This document shows positions 1-12,700 of a DNA stretch of 64,000 bases, one piece after another (within the stretch, counting starts at the first letter, position 1; each line of letters begins with the position of its first letter). Below the pieces are notes generated by a model. The model ran no database searches. It saw only the letters and a program-made list of their open reading frames with translations, and was not told the DNA's origin. Source of the stretch: Cymbidium sinense (lineage: Eukaryota > Streptophyta > Magnoliopsida > Asparagales > Orchidaceae); assembly GCA_021442155.1 (NCBI GenBank), contig CM038222.1:108565121-108629120 (forward strand), in the 5' to 3' direction. Made by a program: the position numbers and the translations under genes.

Positions 1-2400
1 ATTGAAATAAGAGTTAAAACACACCTACCATAAAAGTCTCAAGTGAAAAGGACTTATGGATTGGGAGAAATTAAATTTCGAAATTCAGATTGTCTATTTT
101 AATAGAATAAACCAAATAAAAATCCATAAAATTACAGAAAAATCTTCAAAATAACTTAACTCACTTCAGTTAACATTGAGGACCCTTAAGAAAGTAATGT
201 AATTTTCTGAAGCCTAATTAACCCTAAACAAACACTTAGGATGAAACTTTAATCAAAGGAATTAATTAAAACATAACCTAAAATATAAAAAATAATTTAA
301 ATATCAAATTCAAATCAGAAATGATATAATACCCTGATGATTGGTAATCAAATTTTAAATTAGAAATATATCATATATCACTCAAATGAAATTAAAATTA
401 ACAAAACCTAATTGAGTTAATAAAATTTATTTAAATGATGAGATCTTTAAATCAAACTCATAAATCAATGAAACTTTGATGTAAAACCAAACTAATCTTG
501 TCAAACCTACACCAAGCATTGAATCTTAATCATATGACACTACTTAATAAATTAAAAAAAATTAAATATTAATTAATCATTAAATAAACTAAAAATTAAA
601 TTGATTAATAAACTAATTCAACATAATCATCTGATATTAATCAAATTAAACCAAATAAAGCTAAAGTGAACTTAATTAAGATATGATGAAATCACATTTA
701 AAATCAATCCATTTGGAATAAGATGATTAATTAGTCATTAATACATAAACCTAACAGCTAAATCAAATATGAATGAAATCTAATGAACATAATAAATGAA
801 GAAAATCAAACCTAACTATGATTATGAATAATCAAGTTTAATTGAAATAAAAATAAATAATTAAATCACTTAATCTTATCAAATGATAATAACAATGATA
901 ACCCTTTAATCAATAAAATTTAAGTAAATGCTTAATTAAAACTATCAAATCAAATAAGTCATATATGGGTAATTAAGTCATTAATCTACAATTAAACAAA
1001 CCTTTAATTAATCTAATGATTTAAAAATTTAATTACCCTAAATCAAACTTAATTAATCAAACATTTAATTAATATAAACTTAATGAATTTATCCATCATC
1101 TTAACAAACCAAATTAACTTTATAAATCACATTAAAATTAATTCAAATCAATCTACTAACTAATTTGATCACACCTCTTAAATAAGCTAATTAAGTTAAT
1201 CAAATTAATTATATTAAACTTAAGCATAATCCTACATAAATTTGAACATAATTAAAATGCAATTAGATGGCAATCAAATCCTAATTTAAACTTAAATCAT
1301 TAAGTCATTAATTACATCATTAACCTAAATAAATATGAAATCAAATTAAAAATTAAACAAATCTTTATTTAATTTAATAATTGATCATACCTTTTAAATA
1401 AGATTATTAAGTTAATCAAATTAATCATACTAAACTTAAGCTTAATCAGACATAAATTTGAACATAATTAAAATACAATTAAATGTCAATCAAATCCTAA
1501 TTTAAACTTAAATCATTAAGTCATTAATTACATCATTAACCTAAATATATATGAAATCAAATTAAAAATTAAATAAATCTTATTTTAATTTAATAATTGA
1601 TCACACCTCTTAAATAAGATAATTAAGTTATTCAAATTAATCATATTAAACTTAAGCTTAATCAGACATAAATTTGAACATAATTAAAATGCAATTAAAT
1701 GCCAATCAAATCCTAATTTAAACTTAAATCATTAAGTCATTAATTTAATCATCAACCTAAACAAATATGAAACCAAATAAAAAATTAAACAAATACCTAT
1801 TTAATTTAACAATTAACCTAAACACACTTCTTAATTAAACTAATTATATACTCACATTGAACCTAAGCAAACCTATAGATTAATGAAGCTAATAAAATCA
1901 TATTAAATCAAATAAGAAAAGGCTCTTATGAATTTAATATGTAATCAAATCAAATCCCATTCAACCTACTTAAGTAAGATAAACTAATTAACTATCCAAT
2001 GCATGAAATCAAAATACGAACTAAACTTTGATAAACATGACAAATGGATGAGATTAAAAAAATTCTAATTATAAAGAATCAAACTCAATTAAAATCAAAA
2101 TAAAATCTCAATTAATATAATCCAATCGATCCACAAATAAATGAACCATGATTAAATCAAATAAACATAAAATTAATTCACATAATTATAATTAAAGAAA
2201 AGAATTAGATATTAATTTAAAAGGATATTGAATTATCAAGATTTAATTGAATTAAAAAATCTAATTAAAAATTAATCAATCAAATTACATGAAAGTAAAC
2301 AAATACAAAACAAATGTAATAAACACTAATCAAATCAAATCAATTCAACTAAATCATTCTAATAAATTAAATCAAATAAAACATTAAATATGAACAATCA
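1..2400. other. AT-rich non-coding tract at the window edge
   Basis: This stretch is built almost entirely from short words such as AATTAA, ATCAAA and CTTAAT. No open reading frame of note occurs. It lies on the outer side of unit U1, where the better-defined units carry a G-box element and GC-balanced island, but neither is recognisable here. It may be an expanded or strongly decayed part of U1, or unrelated AT-rich DNA. It contains the 216-bp tandem repeat listed separately. Confidence 0.6.
1165..1850. repeat. Tandem repeat, period about 216 bp, just over three copies
   Basis: Copies start with TTGATCACACCTCTTAAATA or close variants at 1165, 1381 and 1597, giving steps of exactly 216. A fourth, diverged partial copy runs to about 1850. 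Each copy continues through the same landmarks: TTAAGCTTAATC, ATAAATTTGAACATAATT, AATCAAATCCTAATTTAAAC, then TCATTAAGTCATTAATT. Divergence between copies is mostly single substitutions, so the amplification looks moderately recent. Confidence 0.85.
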
Positions 2401-5060
2401 AATTAAGGGTTCCTCTTTATGTGTTTAACAACATAAAGACCCTTTAAGAAAATTATGATTAACCCATAAGTATGGGAGAATCATAAAAGTACTTAATTAG
2501 ATTCTTTAACTTAATTAATTTTTAATTATGAGCCAATTGCATTAGGTTCTTTAAGAGCATTGTAATTTTATTTCCTCACATGTTCATGTCATTTATGGCT
2601 TATAATTAGGTGGTTAATCAAATTAAAGAAGTATAGGTATGGATAATTAATTGATTTAATTAAGGATGCAACCTAATTAATTCATAAAATTCACTTAATT
2701 ATTTTTTATTAAACCAAATTAAATCATGAACATGGGGCATGAAATAGGATTAACAAACCTCTTCTTATATTTCTTGAATCAAATCAAACATGAAATTAGA
2801 ATGACATTAAGAACATTGGTTCATTTTAAATAATCTTATTTAGTATGATTATCCTTGGGAGTTAACTGGAATGAATAAGATCATGTACTTATATTCTTTT
2901 ATTTCTTTCCAATCATGCTAAATATTGCTTACCATATGAAATCATGCATTCATTTCTTATAGAAATTAATTAAATAAAATGTTTCCTTTATGCCAAGTTG
3001 CACGTGCTGACTTAAATTAATTATGTGTGACTATTATCATTATTAAATCAAAAACTATTTTCAAAACCTATAAATAAATTATTATAAATGAAGTAATGCT
3101 AATTACAAATATTTATAAGCTTGCATGTGATAATAGCATAAGATGTGTGATATGAAATTCTCTTTCTCTTAACATGGATTCACATAAGATTTGCAAGTGT
3201 ATAGTTCATTTGAAAAGAACACAACATTTTTCTAAATCTATTCTTATGCATCTCCATGTTAAGACTTAGGAAGAATTTCATATAACATTTGTAAATCATA
3301 CAACCAAATCAAACATAATTTCTTGCATGATTCCCTATTTATGTGTTTCTTTTTGTACATTCATATGTATTTGAGAAAAGTGGTATATTAGTCTGGATAT
3401 CTTAAGCCTGTGAGGCTTTAAGTAGCCCAAAGTAGGTCTTGTACCTTACTCCCATGGTGTAAAAAATAATGGCATCGTACTCACTTAAAACTCTTATACA
3501 TATGCATGCATGATGTGGCCAATGAATAAAGAATCATAAATCAAATAAATCAAGTACAAACTTTTGCATGGATTTTTTTATCCTTATAGTCATTCATACA
3601 TTTACATGTATTTGAGAAAAGTGATATATTAGTCTGGACATCCTGGAGCTGCGAGGCTTTAAGTAGCCCTAAGTAGGTCTTGTGCCTTCCACCCCTGGTG
3701 TAAAAAATAATGGCGCCATAATCACTTAAAACTTTTATACATGTAAATGTGTCTTTAGCTAATAGATGAAAAATCTTTCTTTTGTACATAATAAAGACAA
3801 GCATTCATAACTCAATAAAAAATGAAATATTTAAATCTCTAAATACACTTCTTTACATTCATCATCAAAGTGTGCTAAGATTTATATTGCATGTATAGAT
3901 ATGCTTAGGGTTATTCATGTGCATGATATACATGATGGAAAGAAATGAATGGGTGTTTGCTATGTGTTAATAATCCATCCTAATTAATCTTAAGATGCCT
4001 TTGTTATTGAATATGGTTATTTAGAATGAATTTAAACTTAGGGTTAATTAAAATATATAATAAGCCATTCATTAAAGAGAACTAAGCTAATTAACTCACC
4101 TTAGAAATGACTTAAGGTAGGGATGAACGAGGGGTCCTCTCTCTTTCTTCTCTTTATAACACTTAGATGTTAAGTGTAGGGTCTTATGGAACCAAATAAA
4201 TCACAAATTAAAACTCGCTAAATCAACTAAACAAGTTAAAATGAAACTGACATTCCATGTTAAATTGAATTATTTTATACTTAGAAAACTTTAACATTAA
4301 TGCCTAATTAAGACATACCACACAAGCCTTAAGCACACACATTAGAATACTAAGTCCACTTCTAGTGCTAAGTTAGGGCGATGTATGTGGCATGGATGTT
4401 TTGTTTTGTGATATAATATTTTAGATTAGATGTTAGGGTGTATGCCTCGTAGAATGGATGTTAGGCTGTTATTAGCTTAATCATATTTTCTAAAGGGGGT
4501 TGTACTTAAGGGGCCAATGTCATAAAAATATAAAAGCTTTTGCTTGCTTTTAGCCTCAGGCATAACCCATGTTAGACAGGTTTTACCCATGGGTGCTAAG
4601 TCCACATTATTCATATAATTGCTTGGGTTGTATGGTGTGTTTAGCTAACATTTGTTTTGCAGGTGTAGCTAAATCTACTTTTCTTATTTCTAATGTAATT
4701 TTATATTAGGAATTAGGATTAATGTTATGGGGATTAGGATGAGCAGTGGCCAAAAGGCTTAGTCCATGGGGGTGCCCTATGATGCCTTTGGAGCAAATCA
4801 AATCAAAAGGAAGAGAAAGAAGAAATGAAGAAAAGAAGACCCCCATAGCATGTATTATTTTTGTAATCCGGGTTGTATAAGGGTAGAGCTCATCTACCCA
4901 TCTTTTTTTTTCTCTTTTCGGGGTGTACGGCAGAACCCGACCACACTGGCCTTTATTCTTTTACGGTAGTCTATAAAATTGCTTGATGTTGTGTTTAGAT
5001 TGCACACCAGAATTGCATATTTTTCCTAGTTTCTTCATGTTTGATGTTTGAATGTGTGGC
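2400..5060 (-). repeat. Unit U1: partial copy of the giant non-coding repeat
   Basis: Read on the minus strand, this matches the 5' part of units U2, U3 and U5. Landmarks are the tract around 4910-4960 that mirrors GTGCGATCGGGTA plus CCCTTATACAACTTG, the doubled sub-repeat at 3370-3740, and the block near 2407 (GGTTCCTCTTTATGTGTTTA), which recurs in U4 near 23290. The part that would hold the promoter-like element and the GGTCAA tract is missing or lost in AT-rich sequence at the window edge. No coding potential is seen. Confidence 0.75.
3370..3740 (-). repeat. Internal sub-repeats of U1 (two copies, about 240 bp apart)
   Basis: Two copies of a block reading AGTCTGGA-(A/C)-ATC, then GAGGCTTTAAGTAGCCC, then a pyrimidine-rich stretch and GGTGTAAAAAATAATGGC start near 3390 and 3630. 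The same block on the opposite strand appears two or three times in every other unit, so it is an original internal feature of the family. Confidence 0.8.
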
Positions 5061-6365
5061 ATAGTTACGGTAGACTCTTAGGATGAAATTAATTTTTCTA
5101 CCCCAATTAACAACTCATAATTAATTTTTTTAAAATAATTCATAACCTCACATAAAGCCTGGGAATTAAATCAAGATAACAAATTATTTATCAACCCCTT
5201 AGCTGGATGATTATATGTATAACATCATGCATGTCATATTCTTTCACTCTTGTTAAGAGGGAGTTTCCATCTATGCTAGAGAATAAAGGCTTAACCTATG
5301 AGAGCCTTTGATGGAAGAACACATCTTTCTCTTTTGATTTGGCCCATAATCAAGCTCTCATGTATTTAGGCATATAAAATCTCATAGCCTGTGTTAAAAT
5401 AAAGAGTCCAAAAGAATCAAATAAATTTGATAAAATTTGCATTAGATTAAGTCATGAATTCATACCACTCATGCTTTAGTCTCTTAGGGAGTGAGTTTAA
5501 GGACTTAGTCTCCTTTCTAAATAAACAATAGCCCAACTATCTTGAAAAGCATAAGACTTGCCTACATGGATTTAAAGCATAGGAGGAGTTAGTTGGCGGC
5601 CCCTCCAGGTGGTTGTAAGTCCAACAGTCAAATGGTCAATCCTCTCTTGTGGAGGTAGACCATTATGTCCACTTTTCGCTTAGATTTAGGATGTGCTTGT
5701 GGTTGTACCAAAGCTCCCTAGCTTAGGATCCGAAGTAGCTATTTTCTTCGGGATACAAGTATAAATCCTCACCTCTTAGGCATTATGAGTCCTAGTATTC
5801 TAATAAAATGTCAACTCAAATAACTAACTCTCTTCAATTTCAAAAATATAAAGCCCAACCATAGGCTATATTGGATTGCTCATTAGGCTTCCTAGTATCA
5901 TAAGCATTTCCTACTCATCTCCTTTGGCTTCCAAAATTAGTCTCTCCTTTTTATCTATCCCATTTGATTTTCCAACATAGCCAATGCTTTGATAGTCTTG
6001 CCTTGAAATCTTTGGAGACCATGATTGTCTACTTTAATCGAGAGTGTTCTTAAGAAATCTCATTCCTTAGGATGTAATTAACTATGGGGGCTTGCCTCCA
6101 TAGGGAACTTAATGAACTTGGCTTAAAATAAACTCTACTTTACTTTTTCATGTAAAGTAGGGGCACGATCTTTGGTACATTCGAAGACCCATCATCCCTT
6201 AGGAGTCCTTATTAGGTGATTAGGTCCATTATAGGGTGGTGAATTCTATCTTTTGAGATAGTGCATCATTCCTTAATGCTGTACTCGATCACTTCAATAA
6301 GTATCCCCTAAGATCTATGTGGTGTCCCATATCTCCAGAAATAAATACCGCATAAACTCAACATG
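5060..6365 (+). repeat. Module M, copy 1 (1.3 kb), between U1 and U2
   Basis: This block recurs in the same orientation at about 26040-27340 and inverted at about 28440-29735. Shared landmarks are AACCCCTTAGCTGGATG near 5195, the TTTGATGG/AACACATC stretch near 5310, the short hairpin at 6083-6102, and TTTTGAGATAGTGCATCATT near 6255. It directly follows the U1 terminus and ends abruptly against U2, so U1 and U2 face each other around it. No reading frame of interest is present. Confidence 0.75.
6083..6102. other. Short hairpin conserved in module M
   Basis: TATGGGGGCTTGCCTCCATA can fold into a 9-bp stem with a 2-nt loop and one G-T pair. The equivalent sites in the other M copies (27082-27101 and 28676-28695) also fold, with changes on both sides of the stem. 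Confidence 0.6.
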
Positions 6366-7729
6366 AAAGAATAACTGCCCAGTGCGATCGGGTACTGTCG
6401 TATAACCTAAAAAAGGAAATGGGTAACCGAGATCTACCCTTATACATCTTGATATATAAAAGAATAATTACAATTACAAATGAATAAATGCTATGGGGGT
6501 TCTTCATTCTTCATATCTTCATATATCTTCCATTTCTTCATTTCGATTTTCTTACTTCAAAGGCATTACGGGGCCTCCCAGGACAACACCTTCTAGCCTC
6601 CGCTCATCCTAATCCCTCATAACACTAATCCTAATTCCTAATGCACAATTATATTAAAAATAGAAAAAGTAAATCTAACTACACCTGCAAGATAAGTGTT
6701 TGCTAAACACACTATACATCCCAAGCAGTTATGTATAATTTGGACTTAGCACCTTGTACATGGGTAACTAAGTCCACATATTCTAATTTAGATTATGCTT
6801 AGTGGTTAAGCAACCTAAAAAAGAGAGCATTTATATTTATTTTAAGCACCCCTTAAGCACAATCTCCTACAAAAAATATGATTAGGCTAATCAAGGCCTA
6901 ACATTCAGTCTACGAAGCATAAACCCTAACATCCAGTCTACAATAATACATCATAAAACCAAACATACATCAAATCATGCATTATCCTAACATAAGGCTA
7001 GAAGTGGTGACTTAATCTAATGTGTGTGTATTAAGGCTTGTGTGGTATGTTCTAACTAGGCTTTAGAGTTATCATTCTCTAAGTTTGAAGAATATTTAAT
7101 TATAAAGGGTGATTTCAATTTAAATGACTTAGTTGATTTGTAAATTTTACTTAATTTTTTCTTTTATTTCATTTGATTTATGCTAAACAAATAAGTGTTT
7201 TAAAGAGAAGGAAAGAGGGGATCACTCTCTTTTATCCCTACTTTAAGTCACATCTAAAGCCAATTAATTAAATGAATTTCCTTTAATGAATGGCTTATTA
7301 TATATTTTGATTAGTCCTAAGCTTAGGTTCACTTTAAATAATCCCATTCAATAAGAAAGACATCATAATATTAATTAGAATTAAGTATTATCACATAACA
7401 CATGTTTGTTCATTTCTTTCTATCATATATAACATGCATATGATTAAGTCTTAAAGATACATATACATGCAATTTGTATTTTAGCACACTTAAATGATGA
7501 ATGTAAGCAAATGTACTTGGAATTGATGTTTCATTTGGTTGAATTATTTTGTCATATTAATTTAAAGCTCTATCTAAATTATTATATAAAAGCATAAGAG
7601 AAGAACTCTAAATGGTTAATCAATCCAACCACTTAAAAAAATATGAATGCATGTCTTTTTAATACAAAAATGAGGTTTTCATTCATTAGCTAAACACACA
7701 TTCAAATGTATGAAAGTTTTAAGCAAGTA

Positions 7730-8085
7730 CACCCCATTATTTTGCACCAGGGGAGTGAGATGGGAACCTCCTTGGGGATACTTATAGCCATGCATCCCCG
7801 GAATGTCCAGACTAATATACCCACTATTCTTAAATACATATCGATGTATACACAACTATAAGAATAGAAAAAACCATGCAAAAGTAGAGTTTGATTTATT
7901 TAATTTATTTATGTAAAGGAATTAAAGCTCTATCTAAATTCTAATGTCAAAGTGCATAAGAATAAAATCAAATAGGTACGTCGCCATTGTTCTGCACCAG
8001 GGGAGTGAGGTAGGAACCTCCTTGGGGCTACTTAAAGCCGTGCATCCCCAGATCGTCTAGACTAATATACCCATTAACATTCAAA
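7730..8085 (+). repeat. Internal sub-repeats of U2 (two copies)
   Basis: CACCAGGGGAGTGAG followed by ACCTCCTTGGGG, CTTA, AGCC, GCATCCCC and GTC(C/T)AGACTAATATACCC occurs at about 7745 and 7995. They are copies of the block also seen in U1, U3, U4 and U5. Confidence 0.8.
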
Positions 8086-9633
8086 CTTAAACAAGTCAAC
8101 ATATGAATGTAAGAAAGAGACTTCACTTTCTACACTAAGCTTATATTCACATGCATCTCTTATGTATGTGTAACTAAAGTCATAATATATATTATTATTC
8201 ATTAATAAACTTTTGAAAATACATTTGAGGTTTAATAGTGATAATAACCACAAATATTTATAATTAAGTCAACACATGCAAATTTGACATAAAGGAAATC
8301 ATTTTATTTAATTAATTTTTGGAAGAGATGAATGCATGACTCAAGTGACATACAATATTTTAGCATGATTGGAAAGAAATAAAGTAACACAAGCATATAA
8401 TTTCATTCAATCCAACTAATTCTTAAGGACAATGACATTAAACAAGCTTATTTAAAATAAACCAAAGTTTCTTAAAGCCATTTTAATTTCATGTTTGATT
8501 TGATTTAAGGGATGTGAAAAAGATTTACTAATCTTGATCCCATTCCCCATATGTGTGAGTTAATTTGATTTAATGAAAAATAATTAGGTTAATTTTATGA
8601 ATTAATTAAGTTAAGCATGGGTTAAGTCGATTAATTAACACTTACCTATGTCACCTTAAGGTAATTAATTAAATATTTATAAGATAATATGACATGTAAA
8701 TAAATCAAAAAGCAAATGGCAATGCTCTTATGAAATGAAAGGGGCATAATGCAATTTGCTCATAATTATTAATTAATTAAGCTTAAGGAACTCACTTAAT
8801 TATTTTTATGATTTTCTCACACATATGAGCTAACCATAATTTTATTAGCTCTCTCTTTAAGTTATCGAACACCCAAAGAGCTACCCAAGAGTTAATTAGG
8901 GAAAATAGGTTCAATCAAGTTAATTAAGTTCATTAATTATCTAATTAAATCCTAATTATCCTTAATCAATAATATGAAATAGACTTAGGGAAAGAGATGA
9001 AGAAGGAATCCTAAGTCTTAATCCCTAAATCTTTTCAATTAGTTAATTAAAGTTCATATATAATTTGGGTTTTGATTGATTTGATTAATTAATTAATTAA
9101 TGAGTCTTAATTAATTAATTTTAAAGGGGAGTGAAGAAGACTTAAGAAAAAGATTGGAAGAGGGGTTCCAATCGATTTCTCTAAGTTTCTCCACTCTTAA
9201 TAGAGGATAATGAACTTAATTAATTAATTAATTCACTATTCATTTGCTTAATTATCATTAAGCAAGGTAGGAGAGTAATTAAGGCTTAATCAATCAATTT
9301 CTCTAATTAACTATCCAATAAATTCCATGAAAAATAGGGGAGGCAGAGGTCATCCCCCTAAATATCTCTAAAAAGTTTAAAATTAATTGGATAGTTAATC
9401 AGAGAGTAATTAGACTAATTAATTTTTTAATTTAACCTTAACTAAGTAGAAATTACTGTTCAAAATTAATTAATACTAATTGTCTTGGATTCTCCTCTGA
9501 AATACCTTTAAAATGACCCCTATTTATATTTTTTGAATTTTTCTATAATTAGTTATGAATTTGAGAAGTTTCAGCCTTAAAAATAGAGTAATTAACCTAA
9601 TTAAAGCCCTAATCCCATTGGGGCCATGTGGCC

Positions 9634-9682
9634 GCTGACGTAACGCACTTTCCACGTTGCGCGATGGGATAGGCTATTTAAG
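9634..9682 (+). promoter_or_regulatory. Promoter-like element of U2 (TGACG, degenerate G-box, TATTTAAG)
   Basis: GCTGACGTAACGC, TTTCCACGTTGCG and, about 20 bp further, TATTTAAG at 9675-9682 form a compact group at the boundary between AT-rich and GC-balanced DNA. The same arrangement is present in U3, U4 and U5. In plants, ACGT cores bind bZIP factors and TATTTAAG is an acceptable TATA box. Transcription would run rightward. No transcript evidence is available. Confidence 0.45.
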
Positions 9683-10729
9683 TTGTTAAATCAGGATGCT
9701 GACTCAAATTTTGGTAAATGTGCTTTCTCATGGAAGTTCACTATTAAATCCCATGGTTAAGGAGGAAATAGAGAGGATCTAAGAGTGATCACATCAGGAC
9801 TGTTTATTTCGATCACGTGGAACGGATGGCCCGTGATCTGTCTCCTTCGCGAATGGCAAAAGATGGATACAATCCATTTTTCTCCATTCGATCCGAGCTC
9901 ACCAGAGCTCAGATTGGGATCAAATTGATCCCACACCATTAGGAGAAGAAGGCAAACACATTCTACAGCTAAGATCTCATGACATGAACATTCCCTTCAC
10001 AAAACAACCCATTTTCATACAAGGATCAATTTTGAGAAATTATCTCATCGGAGCTAATGCCCGGCAACGGGGTCAATCAAGGTAGCTTCATTTAGTATAA
10101 ATAAAGCCTTGTTGAGCCAACAAGCTTTGATTTGAAGTGTTTTGCTCTATAGACCGAGCTCCTCCCTTTGAGCATTCAGTATTGATCGAATTATGGCTTT
10201 CGATGGCTTGGAAGCTTGGGAAATGATTTGGTATTGCTCTATGAGGTGTAGTGATGGTGTGTGCAAGGTTGATTGAGGTTTAGTGGAGGATTGAGCAAAT
10301 GGGACTTCGGATTGGCCTCCCCTATTTTGACTGCACATGGGAGAAGGAAATGCGAGCTTGGGAGGCTTTAGAATGCTCTAGAAAACTCTCAGGGATTTTG
10401 AAATCACTCAAGGAACTCACCTAGTGAGAATGGTGATGAATATCGCCCGAATTAAGGGAGTACCCATCAATCACACTTGATGGATGGATAGAATCCATCC
10501 CTGAATTTCCACTAATTTGCCACCATCGAGGAATCGGAGGGGTCAGCGTTAGCTCCATGTGGTATGCTGCTGGAGGAAGTCGTGTGGTCCTGCTCATGGG
10601 TGGGAGATTGTGTGGTTGATTTTCCTTGCCCATTGGGCCACTTAAGAGTTTCTTGAAGGGCTGATGTTATGCTGAAGGTAATCCATGTTGATGATCTGTT
10701 TTTGATGAAAAATCTAGACTATTTGGTGC

Positions 10730-12700
10730 CTACCTGGATCCCATAGGTTGGTTTATGGTGGTTTGGTTTCATTTGGTCAAATGAGTTCAAATGGGTTCAT
10801 GTTGGGTTGGGTTGACTAATTGGTCAAATTGGGTCAAACCAAGACTTGGGTTAGGCTCAAATGATGATTTGAAGAGTTTTTGTTCAAGTGGTTTTGATTA
10901 ATTTGGCTTAGGTTTGATTTTGGCTCATTTGAAATTAAATGGGTCAAATGGGTCAAGTTGACTAAATTGGGTTGGGTTAGGTGTTGGTTCATGTTCAGTT
11001 GGTTAATTGAAAATGATTGTAGGCTTTGGTTTGGTTTAATTAAGAATTAATTTGGATTTTGGCCAATTTGACCCTTTAGGTTAATTTGGGCTAGGTTGGG
11101 TCAAGTTGACCAATTGGTCAAATAGGCTCAATCATGGCTTTGGTCAAGTTCAATAAATGATTTGGGATGAACTTGAGCCATTGATTACAATCAATTTGGG
11201 TTAAATCATGATTTGACTCATTTTTGCTATTTAGGCCAATTTGGGTCAACTTAGGCCAAATGGTCAATTGGACTTAGTTGGCTCAATTAAGGGTTTGGTT
11301 ATGTTCAACCATTGATTATGAATGTGTTTGAATCAATAGTTTTAATAAATTTGGTATATGATGGGTTTTGGCTAGCTTAGGTTTCATTTGAGCTAAATGT
11401 TGACTTGATCAAAGGACCAAGTTGACTTGGTTTGACCTAATTCAAGATAGTTAATCACCCTAGGATGATTGTTGATCATGATATGAGGTTTGGATGGGCT
11501 TGGTTTAATCCAATTTGGGTTGGATTATAACTTGGCTCAAAAAGGTCTCTTATGTTACTTTGGGTCAAGTAGACCTAAATGGATCAATTGGTTTGATTTT
11601 TGGCTTAATTCAATTTTAGTTGAACTCACGTATGAGCCTAGGATTGAAATATAAATCCAATTATAATCAATTTGGAGTGTAATGAATTTTGGCTCATATA
11701 AAAATTTCAAGTAAAAAGGGGTCAACATGGTCTTAACTTGAGTTGACTTGGATTTGGTTTGATAATTATAGTTTATGTTTATATTTGGATGAGTGATTGA
11801 AGGAACGATTGATTCATGAAGAAATCCATGGATTTTGAATTGATTTGAGTATCATTTAGCCAAGTTCAAGAAATTAGCTAAAAAGTCTAAAATTGGAAAT
11901 TTGATTTGATTTGGGTTTAGTTTTGGCTATTTGAATTTATATTTCATTCATAATTGTGAATATAAATAAAGGTATAAGTGATTCATGAGAAAATCACTTG
12001 AGTTTGGAGTGATTTGGAAGTAAATTCGACCAAGCTTAAGGATGTAGGTCAAAAGGGCTTAAGTAGGGAATTGATTTAGTTTGATTTATTTTTGGTCATT
12101 GGAGGGTGGGTTTCATTTATATTTGTGTAGGAATAACTGATTTATAAAAGAATCAATTAAGTTTGGGTTAATTTGGGTTGAGATTTGATTAAGCTTATGG
12201 AGGTAGGTCCATATGGCTTAAGAAAAGTCTTGATTTGGTTTGATTTAGTTTAATTTGATTTGGATCATTTAAATTTAGATTTCATTTATATTTATGAATA
12301 CAAATAAAGTAATGATTGATTTATAAAGAAATCAATCAAATTTTATTTGGTTTAAAGGGGGTTTTGGCTAAGCATATAAAGGTGGTTCATATGGCTTAGG
12401 AAGGGATTTTGGAATTTGAATTTGATTTTGGGTTCTAGTCATTTGATTTGGAGTTTGGGTTGAAATTTTATTTGAGATTGAATTGGTATTTAAGAAAATC
12501 AATTAACTTGGGGTTGATTTGAATTTGATTAAGGCTAACTCCATAAGATAAAATCAAAGGGCTTAGGAAGGGTTTTAGAATTTGAATTTGATCATGGGTT
12601 TCAATCCTTTGACTTGAATTGGATTTATGATTTGGATTTGAATTTTAGGTTTGGTTTAAGGGAAGAAGCATGGATTGGGTTTAAGGTCATAGGGTAGGCA
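10730..12700 (+). repeat. Degenerate GGTCAA / TTGAC tract of U2
   Basis: Variations of TTGGTCAAATTGGGTCAA fill this tract. In 10730-11290 alone I count about ten GGTCAA hexamers, where chance would give fewer than one. The plus strand is strongly G- and T-rich with little C. The tract includes the 16-bp perfect palindrome TTGACCAATTGGTCAA at 11106-11121. TTGAC is the core of the W-box bound by WRKY factors; whether that matters here is unknown. Confidence 0.8.

Noticed and set aside
10147..10633. Pro/Ser-rich minus-strand frames in the U2 island
   Set aside because: They are not conserved in the other units.
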